Positions 8,109 through 14,958 of a stretch of DNA of 59,023 nt are shown here, one piece after another; position 1 is the first letter of the stretch, and each line of letters begins with the position of its first letter. The stretch is from Oscillospiraceae bacterium (GTDB lineage: Bacteria > Bacillota > Clostridia > Oscillospirales > Ruminococcaceae): contig JAFXCV010000042.1 of NCBI GenBank assembly GCA_017521325.1, forward strand, positions 1 through 59,023, in the 5' to 3' direction. The translations under genes were made by a program, and so were the position numbers. The notes beneath the pieces are model-generated. The model did no database searches. It was given only the letters and a program-made list of their open reading frames with translations, and was not told the origin of the DNA.

Positions 8109-9332
8109 ATGTTTGAACTTAACGGCGCATACAGCACAGCGAAGGTATTTACCGACCTTGTCGATCAGAGTGCCATCTCGCAAATCACCGCACTGTGCAG
8201 CCAGCCTTTTACGGAGGGCTTGAAAATCCGTATTATGCCCGATGTGCATGCCGGCGCAGGCTGCACGATCGGTACAACGATGACCATCACCGATAAGGTG
8301 GTTCCGAATCTCGTGGGCGTGGACATCGGCTGCGGCATGGAGGTTGCAGTACTCAAGGAAACCCACATCGAACCGCAGCGGCTTGATAAGGTCATCCGTG
8401 AAAAGGTTCCGTCAGGCTTTTCCGTGCGGCAGAAGGCGCACAGCTATGCCGGAAATATCGACCTGACAAAACTGTATTGCTTTGACCGCATCAACCCCGA
8501 CCGTGCGGAAAAGAGCATCGGTACGCTCGGCGGCGGCAATCACTTCATTGAGGTCGAGCGTGGCAGTGACGGCACACTGTATCTTGTCATCCACTCCGGA
8601 TCCCGTCATCTCGGTGTGGAGGTGGCGACATGGTACCAGAATGAGGCATATCGCAGACTGAATAAATCCAGTGATGCGGATATCGACGAGCTGATTGCAC
8701 AGCTGAAGGCACAGGGCAGGCAGCGTGAAATTTCCGCAGAGATTAAAAAGCGGAAGAATACCAAGACAACGGCAGTTCCCAAGGCACTTGCTTATTGTGA
8801 GGGTGAGCTGTTTGAGCAGTATATTCACGACATGAAGCTTGTGCAGGAATTTGCAAGTCTGAACCGTCAGGCGATGCAGCGTGAGATCGTCAAGGAAATG
8901 CACTGGCATGTGCAGGAGCAGTTTGCGACCATCCACAATTACATTGATATGGAGCATATGATTCTGCGCAAGGGTGCGGTTTCCGCACAGGACGGCGAGA
9001 TTCTGCTCATCCCCATCAATATGCGTGACGGTTCACTGCTATGCAGGGGAAAGGGAAATCCCGACTGGAACTGCTCGGCACCGCACGGTGCAGGAAGGCT
9101 CATGTCCCGTGGCGAAGCAAAGGAAAGCTGCTCCATGGCGGAATACCGCAGGCAGATGGAGGGGATTTTCACCACCTGCGTCAGCCGTGATACCATTGAC
9201 GAATGCCCGATGGCATACAAGGGGATGGATTCCATCACAGAAAATATCACGCCGACAGCGGAGATCGTGGACATCCTCAAGCCCATCTACAATTTCAAGG
9301 CAGGCGAGGAAACGCCCCCGTACAGAAAGTGA
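8109..9332 (+). CDS. rtcB: RNA-splicing ligase RtcB
   Basis: This 407-residue, Mn/GTP-dependent RNA ligase joins 2',3'-cyclic phosphate or 3'-phosphate ends to 5'-OH ends (RNA repair). Conserved metal-site motifs are DVHAGAGCTIGTTM, GVDIGCGME, GGGNHFIEVE and HSGSRHLG; the guanylylated histidine is probably H326 in SAPHGAGR. ATG 8109 is chosen because AAAAGGAGA (8096-8104) precedes it; the frame is open from 8025 but that would run through the leader terminator. Length matches E. coli RtcB (408). The leader suggests attenuation control. It is followed closely by a small basic protein and hflX. Confidence 0.95.
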   Translation: MFELNGAYSTAKVFTDLVDQSAISQITALCSQPFTEGLKIRIMPDVHAGAGCTIGTTMTITDKVVPNLVGVDIGCGMEVAVLKETHIEPQRLDKVIREKVPSGFSVRQKAHSYAGNIDLTKLYCFDRINPDRAEKSIGTLGGGNHFIEVERGSDGTLYLVIHSGSRHLGVEVATWYQNEAYRRLNKSSDADIDELIAQLKAQGRQREISAEIKKRKNTKTTAVPKALAYCEGELFEQYIHDMKLVQEFASLNRQAMQREIVKEMHWHVQEQFATIHNYIDMEHMILRKGAVSAQDGEILLIPINMRDGSLLCRGKGNPDWNCSAPHGAGRLMSRGEAKESCSMAEYRRQMEGIFTTCVSRDTIDECPMAYKGMDSITENITPTAEIVDILKPIYNFKAGEETPPYRK

Positions 9333-9340
9333 GGCAGGAG

Positions 9341-9508
9341 ATGGAAAAATTTGTTCCGTATGAAAAAATGAGCAAAAAAGCGCAGAGAGAACTGAATTCC
9401 AAAAAGCGCAGAGACTGGGGGCTTTGCAATCCTGCAACCAAGCAGGAGGAGAATAAAAAGGCATACCGCCGCCATGATAAACACAGGAAACTGAATTTGG
9501 AGGACTGA
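9341..9508 (+). CDS. Small basic protein between rtcB and hflX
   Basis: A 55-residue, strongly basic protein (MEKFVPYEKMSKKAQRE..., 17 Lys/Arg) starts 8 bases after rtcB and ends 4 bases before hflX. The charge and location suggest RNA or ribosome binding, but no family motif is visible. Start at ATG 9341, with GAGG at 9331-9334. Co-transcription with both neighbours is likely. Confidence 0.65.
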   Translation: MEKFVPYEKMSKKAQRELNSKKRRDWGLCNPATKQEENKKAYRRHDKHRKLNLED

Positions 9509-9512
9509 ATAT

Positions 9513-10760
9513 ATGCACGAAATACAGCAGGAAAACGAAAGAACCCGTGTCATCCTTGTCGGAATTGACACGGGAGAATACGATGCACAGCAGTCGATGG
9601 AGGAGCTTGCAGAGCTTGCGGATACGGCGGGATGCGAGGTCATCGCAACTGCCATCCAGAGCCGCCCTGCGCCGGAATCCGCCACCTGCATCGGTGCGGG
9701 AAAGCTCGAGGAAATTGCCGAGCAGGTCAAGCTCCTTGAAGCGGATATGCTCATCTTCGATCTGGAGCTGACGGGCATGCAGATGCGTAATATTTCCGAT
9801 GCAGCAGACTGCAAGGTCATTGACCGCACCATGCTCATTCTGGATATTTTTGCAGGCAGAGCCAGAACCCGTGAGGGTAAGATTCAGGTATCCCTTGCGC
9901 AGTACAAGTACCGCATGACAAGACTTACGGGCATGGGCTCCGCCCTGTCCCGTCTGGGCGGCGGCATCGGCACGAGAGGTCCGGGTGAAACGAAGCTTGA
10001 AACCGACCGCCGACACATCCGCAGCCGTGTTGCGCAGCTCGAAAAGGAGCTGCGTGAAATGGAGCAGCACCGCAAATTCATCGGCAGCCGCAGAAAGAAG
10101 GACGGTGTACTCACAGTTGCGATTGTTGGCTATACAAATGCTGGAAAATCCACGCTTTTCAATATGCTTACGGATGCAGGCGTGCTTGCGGAGAATAAGC
10201 TTTTTGCGACGCTTGATGTTACCGCAAGGGCACTGGAGCTTCCCGACGGGAGAACGGTACTTCTGTCGGATACGGTAGGACTTATCCGCCGCCTGCCCCA
10301 CCATCTGGTGGAGGCGTTCCGTTCCACACTCGAAGAAACGGCACAGGCGGATCTCATTCTGCATGTGCTGGATGCGTCCGAACCCGATGTGCAGGATCGC
10401 ATGAGGATCACACAGGAGCTTCTGAATGATCTGGGCTGTGCGGAAATTCCGCAGATCCATGTGCTGAACAAGGCAGATCTTGTAGATGTTCCAAAGCAAA
10501 GTGATCTGGAAAATGTCTGGATCAGTGCTAAGCACGGCGACGGACTTGACAGCCTGATGAAGGCGATCGTCCACGGACTTCCACAGACGGCAATGCGTAT
10601 GAAGCTGTGCATTCCCTATTCCGAGGGCAGCTTCCTGCAGCTTCTGCGTGAGGAGGGCAAGCTCTTCTCGGAGGAATACACTGCCGACGGAACCCTTGTG
10701 GATATCATGGTGGATGTCAAGCGCCAGAAGAAGGCAAAGGAGTTTGCGGTGACGGAATAA
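9513..10760 (+). CDS. hflX: GTPase HflX (ribosome rescue/splitting)
   Basis: A 415-residue, TRAFAC-class GTPase. The N-terminal HflX domain (about 1-200) includes DLELTGMQMRN and the GGxGTRGPGETKLE signature; the P-loop GYTNAGKS is at about 206-213, followed by DTVGLIR (G3) and NKADLVD (G4). HflX splits stalled 70S ribosomes under stress in several bacteria. Start ATG 9513 follows TTGGAGGA. It is the third gene of a likely rtcB-small protein-hflX operon, pairing RNA repair with ribosome rescue. Confidence 0.95.
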   Translation: MHEIQQENERTRVILVGIDTGEYDAQQSMEELAELADTAGCEVIATAIQSRPAPESATCIGAGKLEEIAEQVKLLEADMLIFDLELTGMQMRNISDAADCKVIDRTMLILDIFAGRARTREGKIQVSLAQYKYRMTRLTGMGSALSRLGGGIGTRGPGETKLETDRRHIRSRVAQLEKELREMEQHRKFIGSRRKKDGVLTVAIVGYTNAGKSTLFNMLTDAGVLAENKLFATLDVTARALELPDGRTVLLSDTVGLIRRLPHHLVEAFRSTLEETAQADLILHVLDASEPDVQDRMRITQELLNDLGCAEIPQIHVLNKADLVDVPKQSDLENVWISAKHGDGLDSLMKAIVHGLPQTAMRMKLCIPYSEGSFLQLLREEGKLFSEEYTADGTLVDIMVDVKRQKKAKEFAVTE

Positions 10761-10837
10761 CGGCTTTTCAGCATTGCGGCGATTACCTTTTGCAGAGTCC
10801 GGAATAAAAATTGGCAGATTTTGCATTGCGTTTGGAC

Positions 10838-10866
10838 TTGACGAGCGTGACAGAATGTGGTATAAT
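10838..10866 (+). promoter_or_regulatory. Sigma-70 promoter of the dockerin-transglutaminase gene
   Basis: TTGACG (10838-10843), 17 bases, TATAAT (10861-10866), 78 bases before the start codon. Confidence 0.85.
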
Positions 10867-10944
10867 TGTGATATTAGATAAAAAGTCACAAAAATACAAG
10901 TGGCTATTTGTAGGATTGATAGTATAAAAAAGGAGGACACTCCC

Positions 10945-12120
10945 ATGAATTACAGAAAACTTGCGGCAGCCGTGCTTGCCGGAATTTGCTGTATCCAGGC
11001 GTTTCCTGCGACAGTCCGTGCGTCTGAGAGCTATGTACTCGGCGATACTGATGGTGACGGAAATGTCAATGCAGTGGATGCAGCGTCCATTCTTGTCACT
11101 TCCGCAGCGATTGCGGTGAATAATGAAATTGAACTGCCGGAAGAACAGTACTATGCTTCCGACACCAACAGGGACGGCGTCATTGATGCATCGGATGCCG
11201 CACCTGTTCTTGTGTATTCGGCATTTGCCGGAACAGGCACGGGTGATCTGAGCTTTGAAGCTTTTATGGAAGATACTATTTCTGCGGATTCGCTTGCGCC
11301 GCCCCAGATCATCGTCGGCAGAAAACAGGCAGGCTCCATCATCAAATGGGAACCCGATCTGTATGCGCACGGCTATGAGATTTATCGTTATGACGGCATG
11401 TCCGTCGGTTCCACAAATTACAAGCTGATCGACACCGTAACAGGGGAATTCCTCAGCGAATATCTGGATACGACAGCAGGCAGTTCGTCACATTGCTACA
11501 AGATCCGTTCATTCCGAACACAGGAGGACGGTACGACGATCTACAGTGAATTCAGCAATACGGATGTGGATTATAACTGTAATTCCATCCTTAATGCGGC
11601 AGATCTTGAATCGCACAGCAGCTACAAGATCTACAACCGACAGGGGGAGGAAACCACCTCCAAGGAATACACGCTTACCGAAAAGGATTATGCAATTCTC
11701 GACCAGTTTGCGGCGGAGCATTTTCCGCAGGACGCTACCCGTGAGGCGCAGCTGTGGACAACGCTGTACTGGATTCACACACAGGTGAATTATGCCTATT
11801 CCACCGAGCAGTGGAATTCCATTCAGGGGCAGTCCTGTGTTGAGGCGATTTTCGTGAACCGTACAGGTCAGTGCGCACAGTATAATGGTGCAATGACGGC
11901 AATGATGACCTACCTTGGCTATGATGCATGTCTGGTACGTGGCTGGCGTGGCAATGCATCCGGCAATTACTGGCAGCATTACTGGCCGGAGGTTGTGATT
12001 GACGGCAAGACCTATGTCATGGAATGCGGCAATCTCGGAAAATCCGGTGACTGGTATTATTTCCTCGAGCCCTACAGCAATACCAGAAAATACATCTGCA
12101 ATGGAAAGAATATGAGTTGA
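10945..12120 (+). CDS. Secreted dockerin-transglutaminase-like protein
   Basis: A 391-residue secreted protein. Residues 1-27 are a signal peptide (cleavage near VRA-SES). Residues 33-97 are a type I dockerin with two Ca-binding repeats (DTDGDGNVNAVDA, DTNRDGVIDASDA). About 118-210 is fibronectin-III-like (GYEIYRYD, CYKIRSF). The C-terminal transglutaminase-like domain has C310 (RTGQCAQYN) and H345 (QHYWPEV); the usual third residue aligns with E360 (YVMECGN) rather than Asp, if my alignment is right. ATG 10945 follows AAAGGAGGA. The dockerin is N-terminal, unlike most cellulosomal enzymes. Cross-linking or peptidase activity is possible. Confidence 0.85.
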   Translation: MNYRKLAAAVLAGICCIQAFPATVRASESYVLGDTDGDGNVNAVDAASILVTSAAIAVNNEIELPEEQYYASDTNRDGVIDASDAAPVLVYSAFAGTGTGDLSFEAFMEDTISADSLAPPQIIVGRKQAGSIIKWEPDLYAHGYEIYRYDGMSVGSTNYKLIDTVTGEFLSEYLDTTAGSSSHCYKIRSFRTQEDGTTIYSEFSNTDVDYNCNSILNAADLESHSSYKIYNRQGEETTSKEYTLTEKDYAILDQFAAEHFPQDATREAQLWTTLYWIHTQVNYAYSTEQWNSIQGQSCVEAIFVNRTGQCAQYNGAMTAMMTYLGYDACLVRGWRGNASGNYWQHYWPEVVIDGKTYVMECGNLGKSGDWYYFLEPYSNTRKYICNGKNMS

Positions 12121-12293
12121 CAAAAAAGGGGTAAGTTTCTCTAAACTTGCCCCCACCCCAACCTTCCCCAAAGGGGGTGGGGCTATATTGCGAGGGTACT
12201 GCGTACCCTCAAACCCGCCAAAGGACTCCGTCCTTTGAACCAAACAAGGTTTTTCGACAGACTGAAAAAGGCGTTCCGCAGGAACGCCTTTTT
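12121..12293 (-). repeat. Hairpin-array intergenic element, copy B
   Basis: Read on the minus strand it has a terminator-like hairpin (12265-12277/12281-12293), a GTCGAAAAACC linker, a GGA-loop hairpin (12220-12226/12230-12236), a GGCGGGTT linker, a GCA-loop hairpin (12192-12199/12203-12210), the GCAATATAGCCCC linker and a C/G-rich hairpin (12151-12182). It lies between converging genes. The linkers are shared with the 13411 and 27261 copies, while the stem sequences are different but still paired. Confidence 0.8.
12265..12293. terminator. Bidirectional terminator (first hairpin of copy B)
   Basis: Stem AAAAAGGCGTTCC/GGAACGCCTTTTT with loop GCA; it abuts the bioY stop codon and faces the transglutaminase gene. 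Confidence 0.85.
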
Positions 12294-12855
12294 ATTCTTT
12301 ATGCAAGCCTGCATTCTGCAGTGCATGCTGTACAGTCATTGCAGCACGAAATCCGACTGCGGCAGAAATTACATCCTTCAGCAGATACGGAACGCTGACA
12401 AGCAGAAAGCTCTGCATGAGACCTGCCCCCGAAACATACGCATACTGTAAAATCCCGAAGCTGTGACAGAGCAAAAGCCCGAGGACGGTGCAGCAGATAA
12501 GTGCCGCCTTATTTTGCAAAGCAGCACCTACTGCGCAGCAGCAGACAAGCGGAATAAAGCCCCAGAGGAATCCCCCCGTAAAGCCCAGAAGCACGCCCAT
12601 GCCGCCACGAAATCCCGAAAAGACGGGAACACCCACAGCCCCGAGTGCAAGATAGAGCAGACATGCAGGCAGCCCCTTACGTATACCTCCAAGAAATGCA
12701 CAGAGCGTCACTGCAAAAGTCTGCAGCGTCAGTGGCACATTCGAGGGGAGGGGGAGTGCAGCCTGTGAGAGTATTGCCATGACCGCCGTGAATAGAGCAA
12801 TCTGCGTCATGCAAAGCACACGGGAATTCTGCATGGTTTTGAGATGCTTTTTCAT
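12292..12855 (-). CDS. bioY: Biotin transporter substrate-binding subunit BioY
   Basis: A 187-residue integral membrane protein with about six helices. The BioY signature (LPLPSNVPLTLQTFAVTLCAF near residues 34-54, then LLYLALGAVGVPVFSGFRGG) is clear. BioY is the S component of the energy-coupling-factor transporter and binds biotin; its shared ECF module is not in this window. The start overlaps the upstream lipoprotein stop by 4 bases (ATGA), so the two are translated together. No BirA-type operator is evident. Confidence 0.93.
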   Translation of the reverse strand: MKKHLKTMQNSRVLCMTQIALFTAVMAILSQAALPLPSNVPLTLQTFAVTLCAFLGGIRKGLPACLLYLALGAVGVPVFSGFRGGMGVLLGFTGGFLWGFIPLVCCCAVGAALQNKAALICCTVLGLLLCHSFGILQYAYVSGAGLMQSFLLVSVPYLLKDVISAAVGFRAAMTVQHALQNAGLHKE

Positions 12856-13385
12856 TTCATGTAATAGGCGGAACGGATCACTGACAGGAAGTCCTCACGG
12901 AAATTCTCATAGGTGTCCACGTCGGATTTGCAGGTGATGATGTACATTGAGTTGCGATCCGTCAGATAGCCCACCATGCAGGTCTTGCTGATGGATTTGT
13001 CACCCTCTCCGAGTGTGTAGGTAAATTCCATCATCTGAATTGCCGTGGCATCCGCATGCAGCAGCTCATCATTAAGCAGCTTCAACTCTGATGTGACATT
13101 CTGATACTCTACGAGTGCCTTGACCGAATAATCGTATACTGAGTTGTACGGTGCATCGGCGGTATCCTCCGTGATGATGATGCTTGCATCCTCACAGATA
13201 TAGTACTCTTTGTAAAATTCGGAGGAGGTCGTTTTAAATCTCTCCGGTATGCTCACATGCAGATCCGGCAGAGGAAGTGTCTGATATACGTCCACAACGG
13301 ATTCCGTCGGCTCCTTGGAGGGGATGCTGTCACATCCCACACAGCAGCAGGCAAAAACTGTCAGTAATATTGCAAGTCGTTTCAT
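12852..13385 (-). CDS. Lipoprotein of unknown function
   Basis: A 177-residue protein with a lipoprotein signal peptide; the lipobox is CVGC with lipidated C18. The mature domain is a mixed alpha/beta sequence with no recognised motif (VSIPERFKTTSSEFYKEY, FREDFLSVIRSAYYMK). The frame is open from 13448, but ATG 13385 gives the signal peptide and has AAAGGA upstream. It is coupled by ATGA overlap to bioY; whether that reflects a shared role in vitamin uptake is unknown. Confidence 0.75.
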   Translation of the reverse strand: MKRLAILLTVFACCCVGCDSIPSKEPTESVVDVYQTLPLPDLHVSIPERFKTTSSEFYKEYYICEDASIIITEDTADAPYNSVYDYSVKALVEYQNVTSELKLLNDELLHADATAIQMMEFTYTLGEGDKSISKTCMVGYLTDRNSMYIITCKSDVDTYENFREDFLSVIRSAYYMK

Positions 13386-13410
13386 ATCCAAACATCCTTT
13401 CTTTATGAAA

Positions 13411-13637
13411 AAAGCGGACGGCAGAGCCGTCCGCCTCAGGCTGTCCAAAACCTCATGGATTCAAAAGGCAATAGCCTTTTGGCGGGTCGAGGGCTGCTCC
13501 CCACGGGGTGGGGAGACGTCACGAAGTGACAGAGGGGACGGTGGCAGTAAGCCACGCAGTACCCTCGCAATATAGCCCCTCCCCCTCTCTGAGGGAGGGG
13601 TTGGGTTGGGGGGAGTTTAGAGAAAGTCCCCCCTTTT
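13411..13637 (+). repeat. Hairpin-array intergenic element, copy C (long form)
   Basis: Order: hairpin 13414-13422/13426-13434 (loop AGA); linker ending ACCTCATGGATTC; hairpin 13463-13469/13474-13480; GGCGGGTCGAGGG; a large stem 13489-13493/13562-13566 enclosing smaller hairpins (13518-13522/13526-13530 with loop GAA; 13541-13545/13551-13555); linker GCAATATAGCCCC; and a C/G-rich hairpin ending in a T-rich run at 13634-13639. From about 13455 to 13581 it is nearly identical to the copy at 27310-27430. It separates rnpB from the lipoprotein-bioY operon. No gene is supported here. Confidence 0.85.
13414..13434 (-). terminator. Intrinsic terminator on the minus strand
   Basis: 9-bp stem (13414-13422/13426-13434). 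On the minus strand it is followed by TTTTTT, upstream of the lipoprotein gene. The same 9-bp stem recurs at 13651-13671. Confidence 0.7.
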
Positions 13638-13650
13638 TTGATAAGCTAAA

Positions 13651-13671
13651 GCGGACGGCAGAGCCGTCCGC
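13651..13671 (-). terminator. Terminator hairpin of rnpB
   Basis: 9-bp stem GCGGACGGC/GCCGTCCGC directly after the 3' end of RNase P RNA, followed on the minus strand by TTTAGCTT. It is an exact repeat of the stem at 13414-13434. Confidence 0.7.
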
Positions 13672-14020
13672 CTTGACCAGACCGATAAGCCGAGTTCTGT
13701 CGTGTGCGATAATTTATCTAGGCAATACGTCGCCGTATTGCTCAAGCCGCCGTTACTGTGCCGTCCATCGAGCAAATGTTAAGACGGTCAGTACCATTAG
13801 ACGTTGCATCGGATAGGGTTTACACGGCAGTACAGTCTCCTGCACTCCGGTGAGCTCTTACCTCACCATTCCACCATCACCATGCACGAGGCATGGCAGT
13901 TTCTTTTCTGTTGCACTAGCCCTAAGGTCGCCCTCGGCTGCCGTTAGCAGCTATCCTGCTCTGTGATGCTCGGACTTTCCTCGTGAACTGAACGTCCACG
14001 CTATCGCATAGTCTGCTCAA
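13672..14020 (-). ncRNA. rnpB: RNase P RNA (class A)
   Basis: Read on the minus strand, the RNA carries the conserved core GAGGAAAGTCCGAGC near the 5' end, AGGGCGACCTTAGGG-type P-helix sequences, and ACAGAA...CGGCTTATCGGTCTGG near the 3' end. The ends pair as P1: 14011-14021 with 13672-13682, one mismatch. The length of about 349 nt is normal. It is the catalytic RNA that matures tRNA 5' ends. A consensus promoter ends 5 bases before the predicted start, and a terminator hairpin follows. Confidence 0.97.
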
Positions 14021-14025
14021 GCTTT

Positions 14026-14054
14026 ATTATACAGGATTTTTTTCGCTTTGTCAA
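14026..14054 (-). promoter_or_regulatory. rnpB promoter
   Basis: On the minus strand, TTGACA (14054-14049), 17 bases, TATAAT (14031-14026). The -35 box is one arm of the palindrome 14047-14070. Confidence 0.92.
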
Positions 14055-14070
14055 GTAAAGACTTGACAAA
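14047..14070. promoter_or_regulatory. Palindrome holding two divergent -35 boxes
   Basis: A perfect 10-bp inverted repeat (14047-14056/14061-14070) with 4 bases between. Each arm contains TTGACA on its own strand, one for rnpB (minus) and one for the NrtR-like gene (plus). Confidence 0.85.
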
Positions 14071-14091
14071 CCCCTGAAAATATACTATCAT
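14063..14091 (+). promoter_or_regulatory. Promoter of the NrtR-like gene
   Basis: TTGACA (14063-14068), 17 bases, TATCAT (14086-14091), 47 bases before the start codon. Confidence 0.8.
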
Positions 14092-14138
14092 AATATCAGA
14101 AAGTAGCGGTAGAATACTATTGTTTGGAGGATGAAAAG

Positions 14139-14813
14139 ATGACGGAACAGGAATTTCTGAAAAGCTATGACGCTGCGCAGTATGAAAAGCCCTCAGTTGC
14201 GGTGGATCTTGTGCTGCTGACCATACTTGACGGTAAGCTTCAGGTGCTTCTGACGCAGCGTGAGGAGCATCCGTTTCAGGGCTGCCTTGCCCTTCCGGGG
14301 GCTTTTGTGGGAATGGAAGAAACGCTTGATGCGGCGGCGCAGCGTGCGCTGTTCCAAAAAACCGGACTGCATGATATCTACCTTGAGCAGCTCTATACAT
14401 GGGGGGATGTGCAGCGTGATCCGAGAATGCGGATCATCTCTGTTTCCTATTATGCCCTTGTTCCGGGCAGCAGTATTCGTTTCGGAGAGATTTCTGAAAA
14501 CACGGTGTTTCTTCCCGTGGAGGAACTTTCGGAAGTGCAGCAGGGGATTGCATTTGACCATGAGCGCATCATCGCATACGGCAGGGAACGAATCCGCAGT
14601 AAGGTGAACTGGTCGGATATTGCGTTTTCACTCGTTCCCGAGGAGTTCACCCTGCCGCAGCTGCAGCGAGTGTATGAAATTCTCCTTGGACAGCCGCTTT
14701 ACAAGGCAAATTTCCGCAAGAAAATCGCAGAAAAGATTGCAGAAACCGATAAAATGACAACGGGGGATGCCCACAGACCGAGCAGGATCTACCGCAAACG
14801 CAGCAGTATGTGA
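14139..14813 (+). CDS. NrtR-like Nudix-related transcriptional regulator
   Basis: A 224-residue protein: an N-terminal Nudix fold (about 1-145) followed by a winged-helix-like C-terminal domain (FTLPQLQRVYEILLG...NFRKKI, about 166-200) typical of NrtR repressors. The Nudix box is degenerate: the REUxEE core reads RALFQK, so hydrolase activity is unlikely, as in true NrtR regulators that sense ADP-ribose. ATG 14139 lies 8 bases after TGGAGG; the frame also allows TTG 14124. NrtR often controls NAD metabolism, but no NAD genes are adjacent, so the target is open. Confidence 0.85.
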   Translation: MTEQEFLKSYDAAQYEKPSVAVDLVLLTILDGKLQVLLTQREEHPFQGCLALPGAFVGMEETLDAAAQRALFQKTGLHDIYLEQLYTWGDVQRDPRMRIISVSYYALVPGSSIRFGEISENTVFLPVEELSEVQQGIAFDHERIIAYGRERIRSKVNWSDIAFSLVPEEFTLPQLQRVYEILLGQPLYKANFRKKIAEKIAETDKMTTGDAHRPSRIYRKRSSM

Positions 14814-14829
14814 AATGCAGGAATTTTTA

Positions 14830-14858
14830 TTGACGAATGACGGAAATTATGGTATACT
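14830..14858 (+). promoter_or_regulatory. Sigma-70 promoter for the 14959 gene
   Basis: TTGACG (14830-14835), 17 bases, TATACT (14853-14858), 100 bases before the start codon. Confidence 0.8.
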
Positions 14859-14958
14859 ATAAAAGTATAGGCAATACCGCACAGAGCAGGGGAATGTCCG
14901 ATGCGGAACATCCCTTCCCCCGAAACAAGTACTTAAATAAACTTACAGGAGGCATATA

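Noticed and set aside
9039..10946. 635-codon minus-strand frame opposite rtcB/hflX
   Set aside because: It spans several genes and their gaps on the opposite strand and translates to low-quality sequence; it is a shadow of the plus-strand genes.
13508..13816. 102-codon plus-strand frame across element C and rnpB
   Set aside because: It runs through the hairpin element and into the antisense of RNase P RNA. The translated repeat sequence is a by-product.
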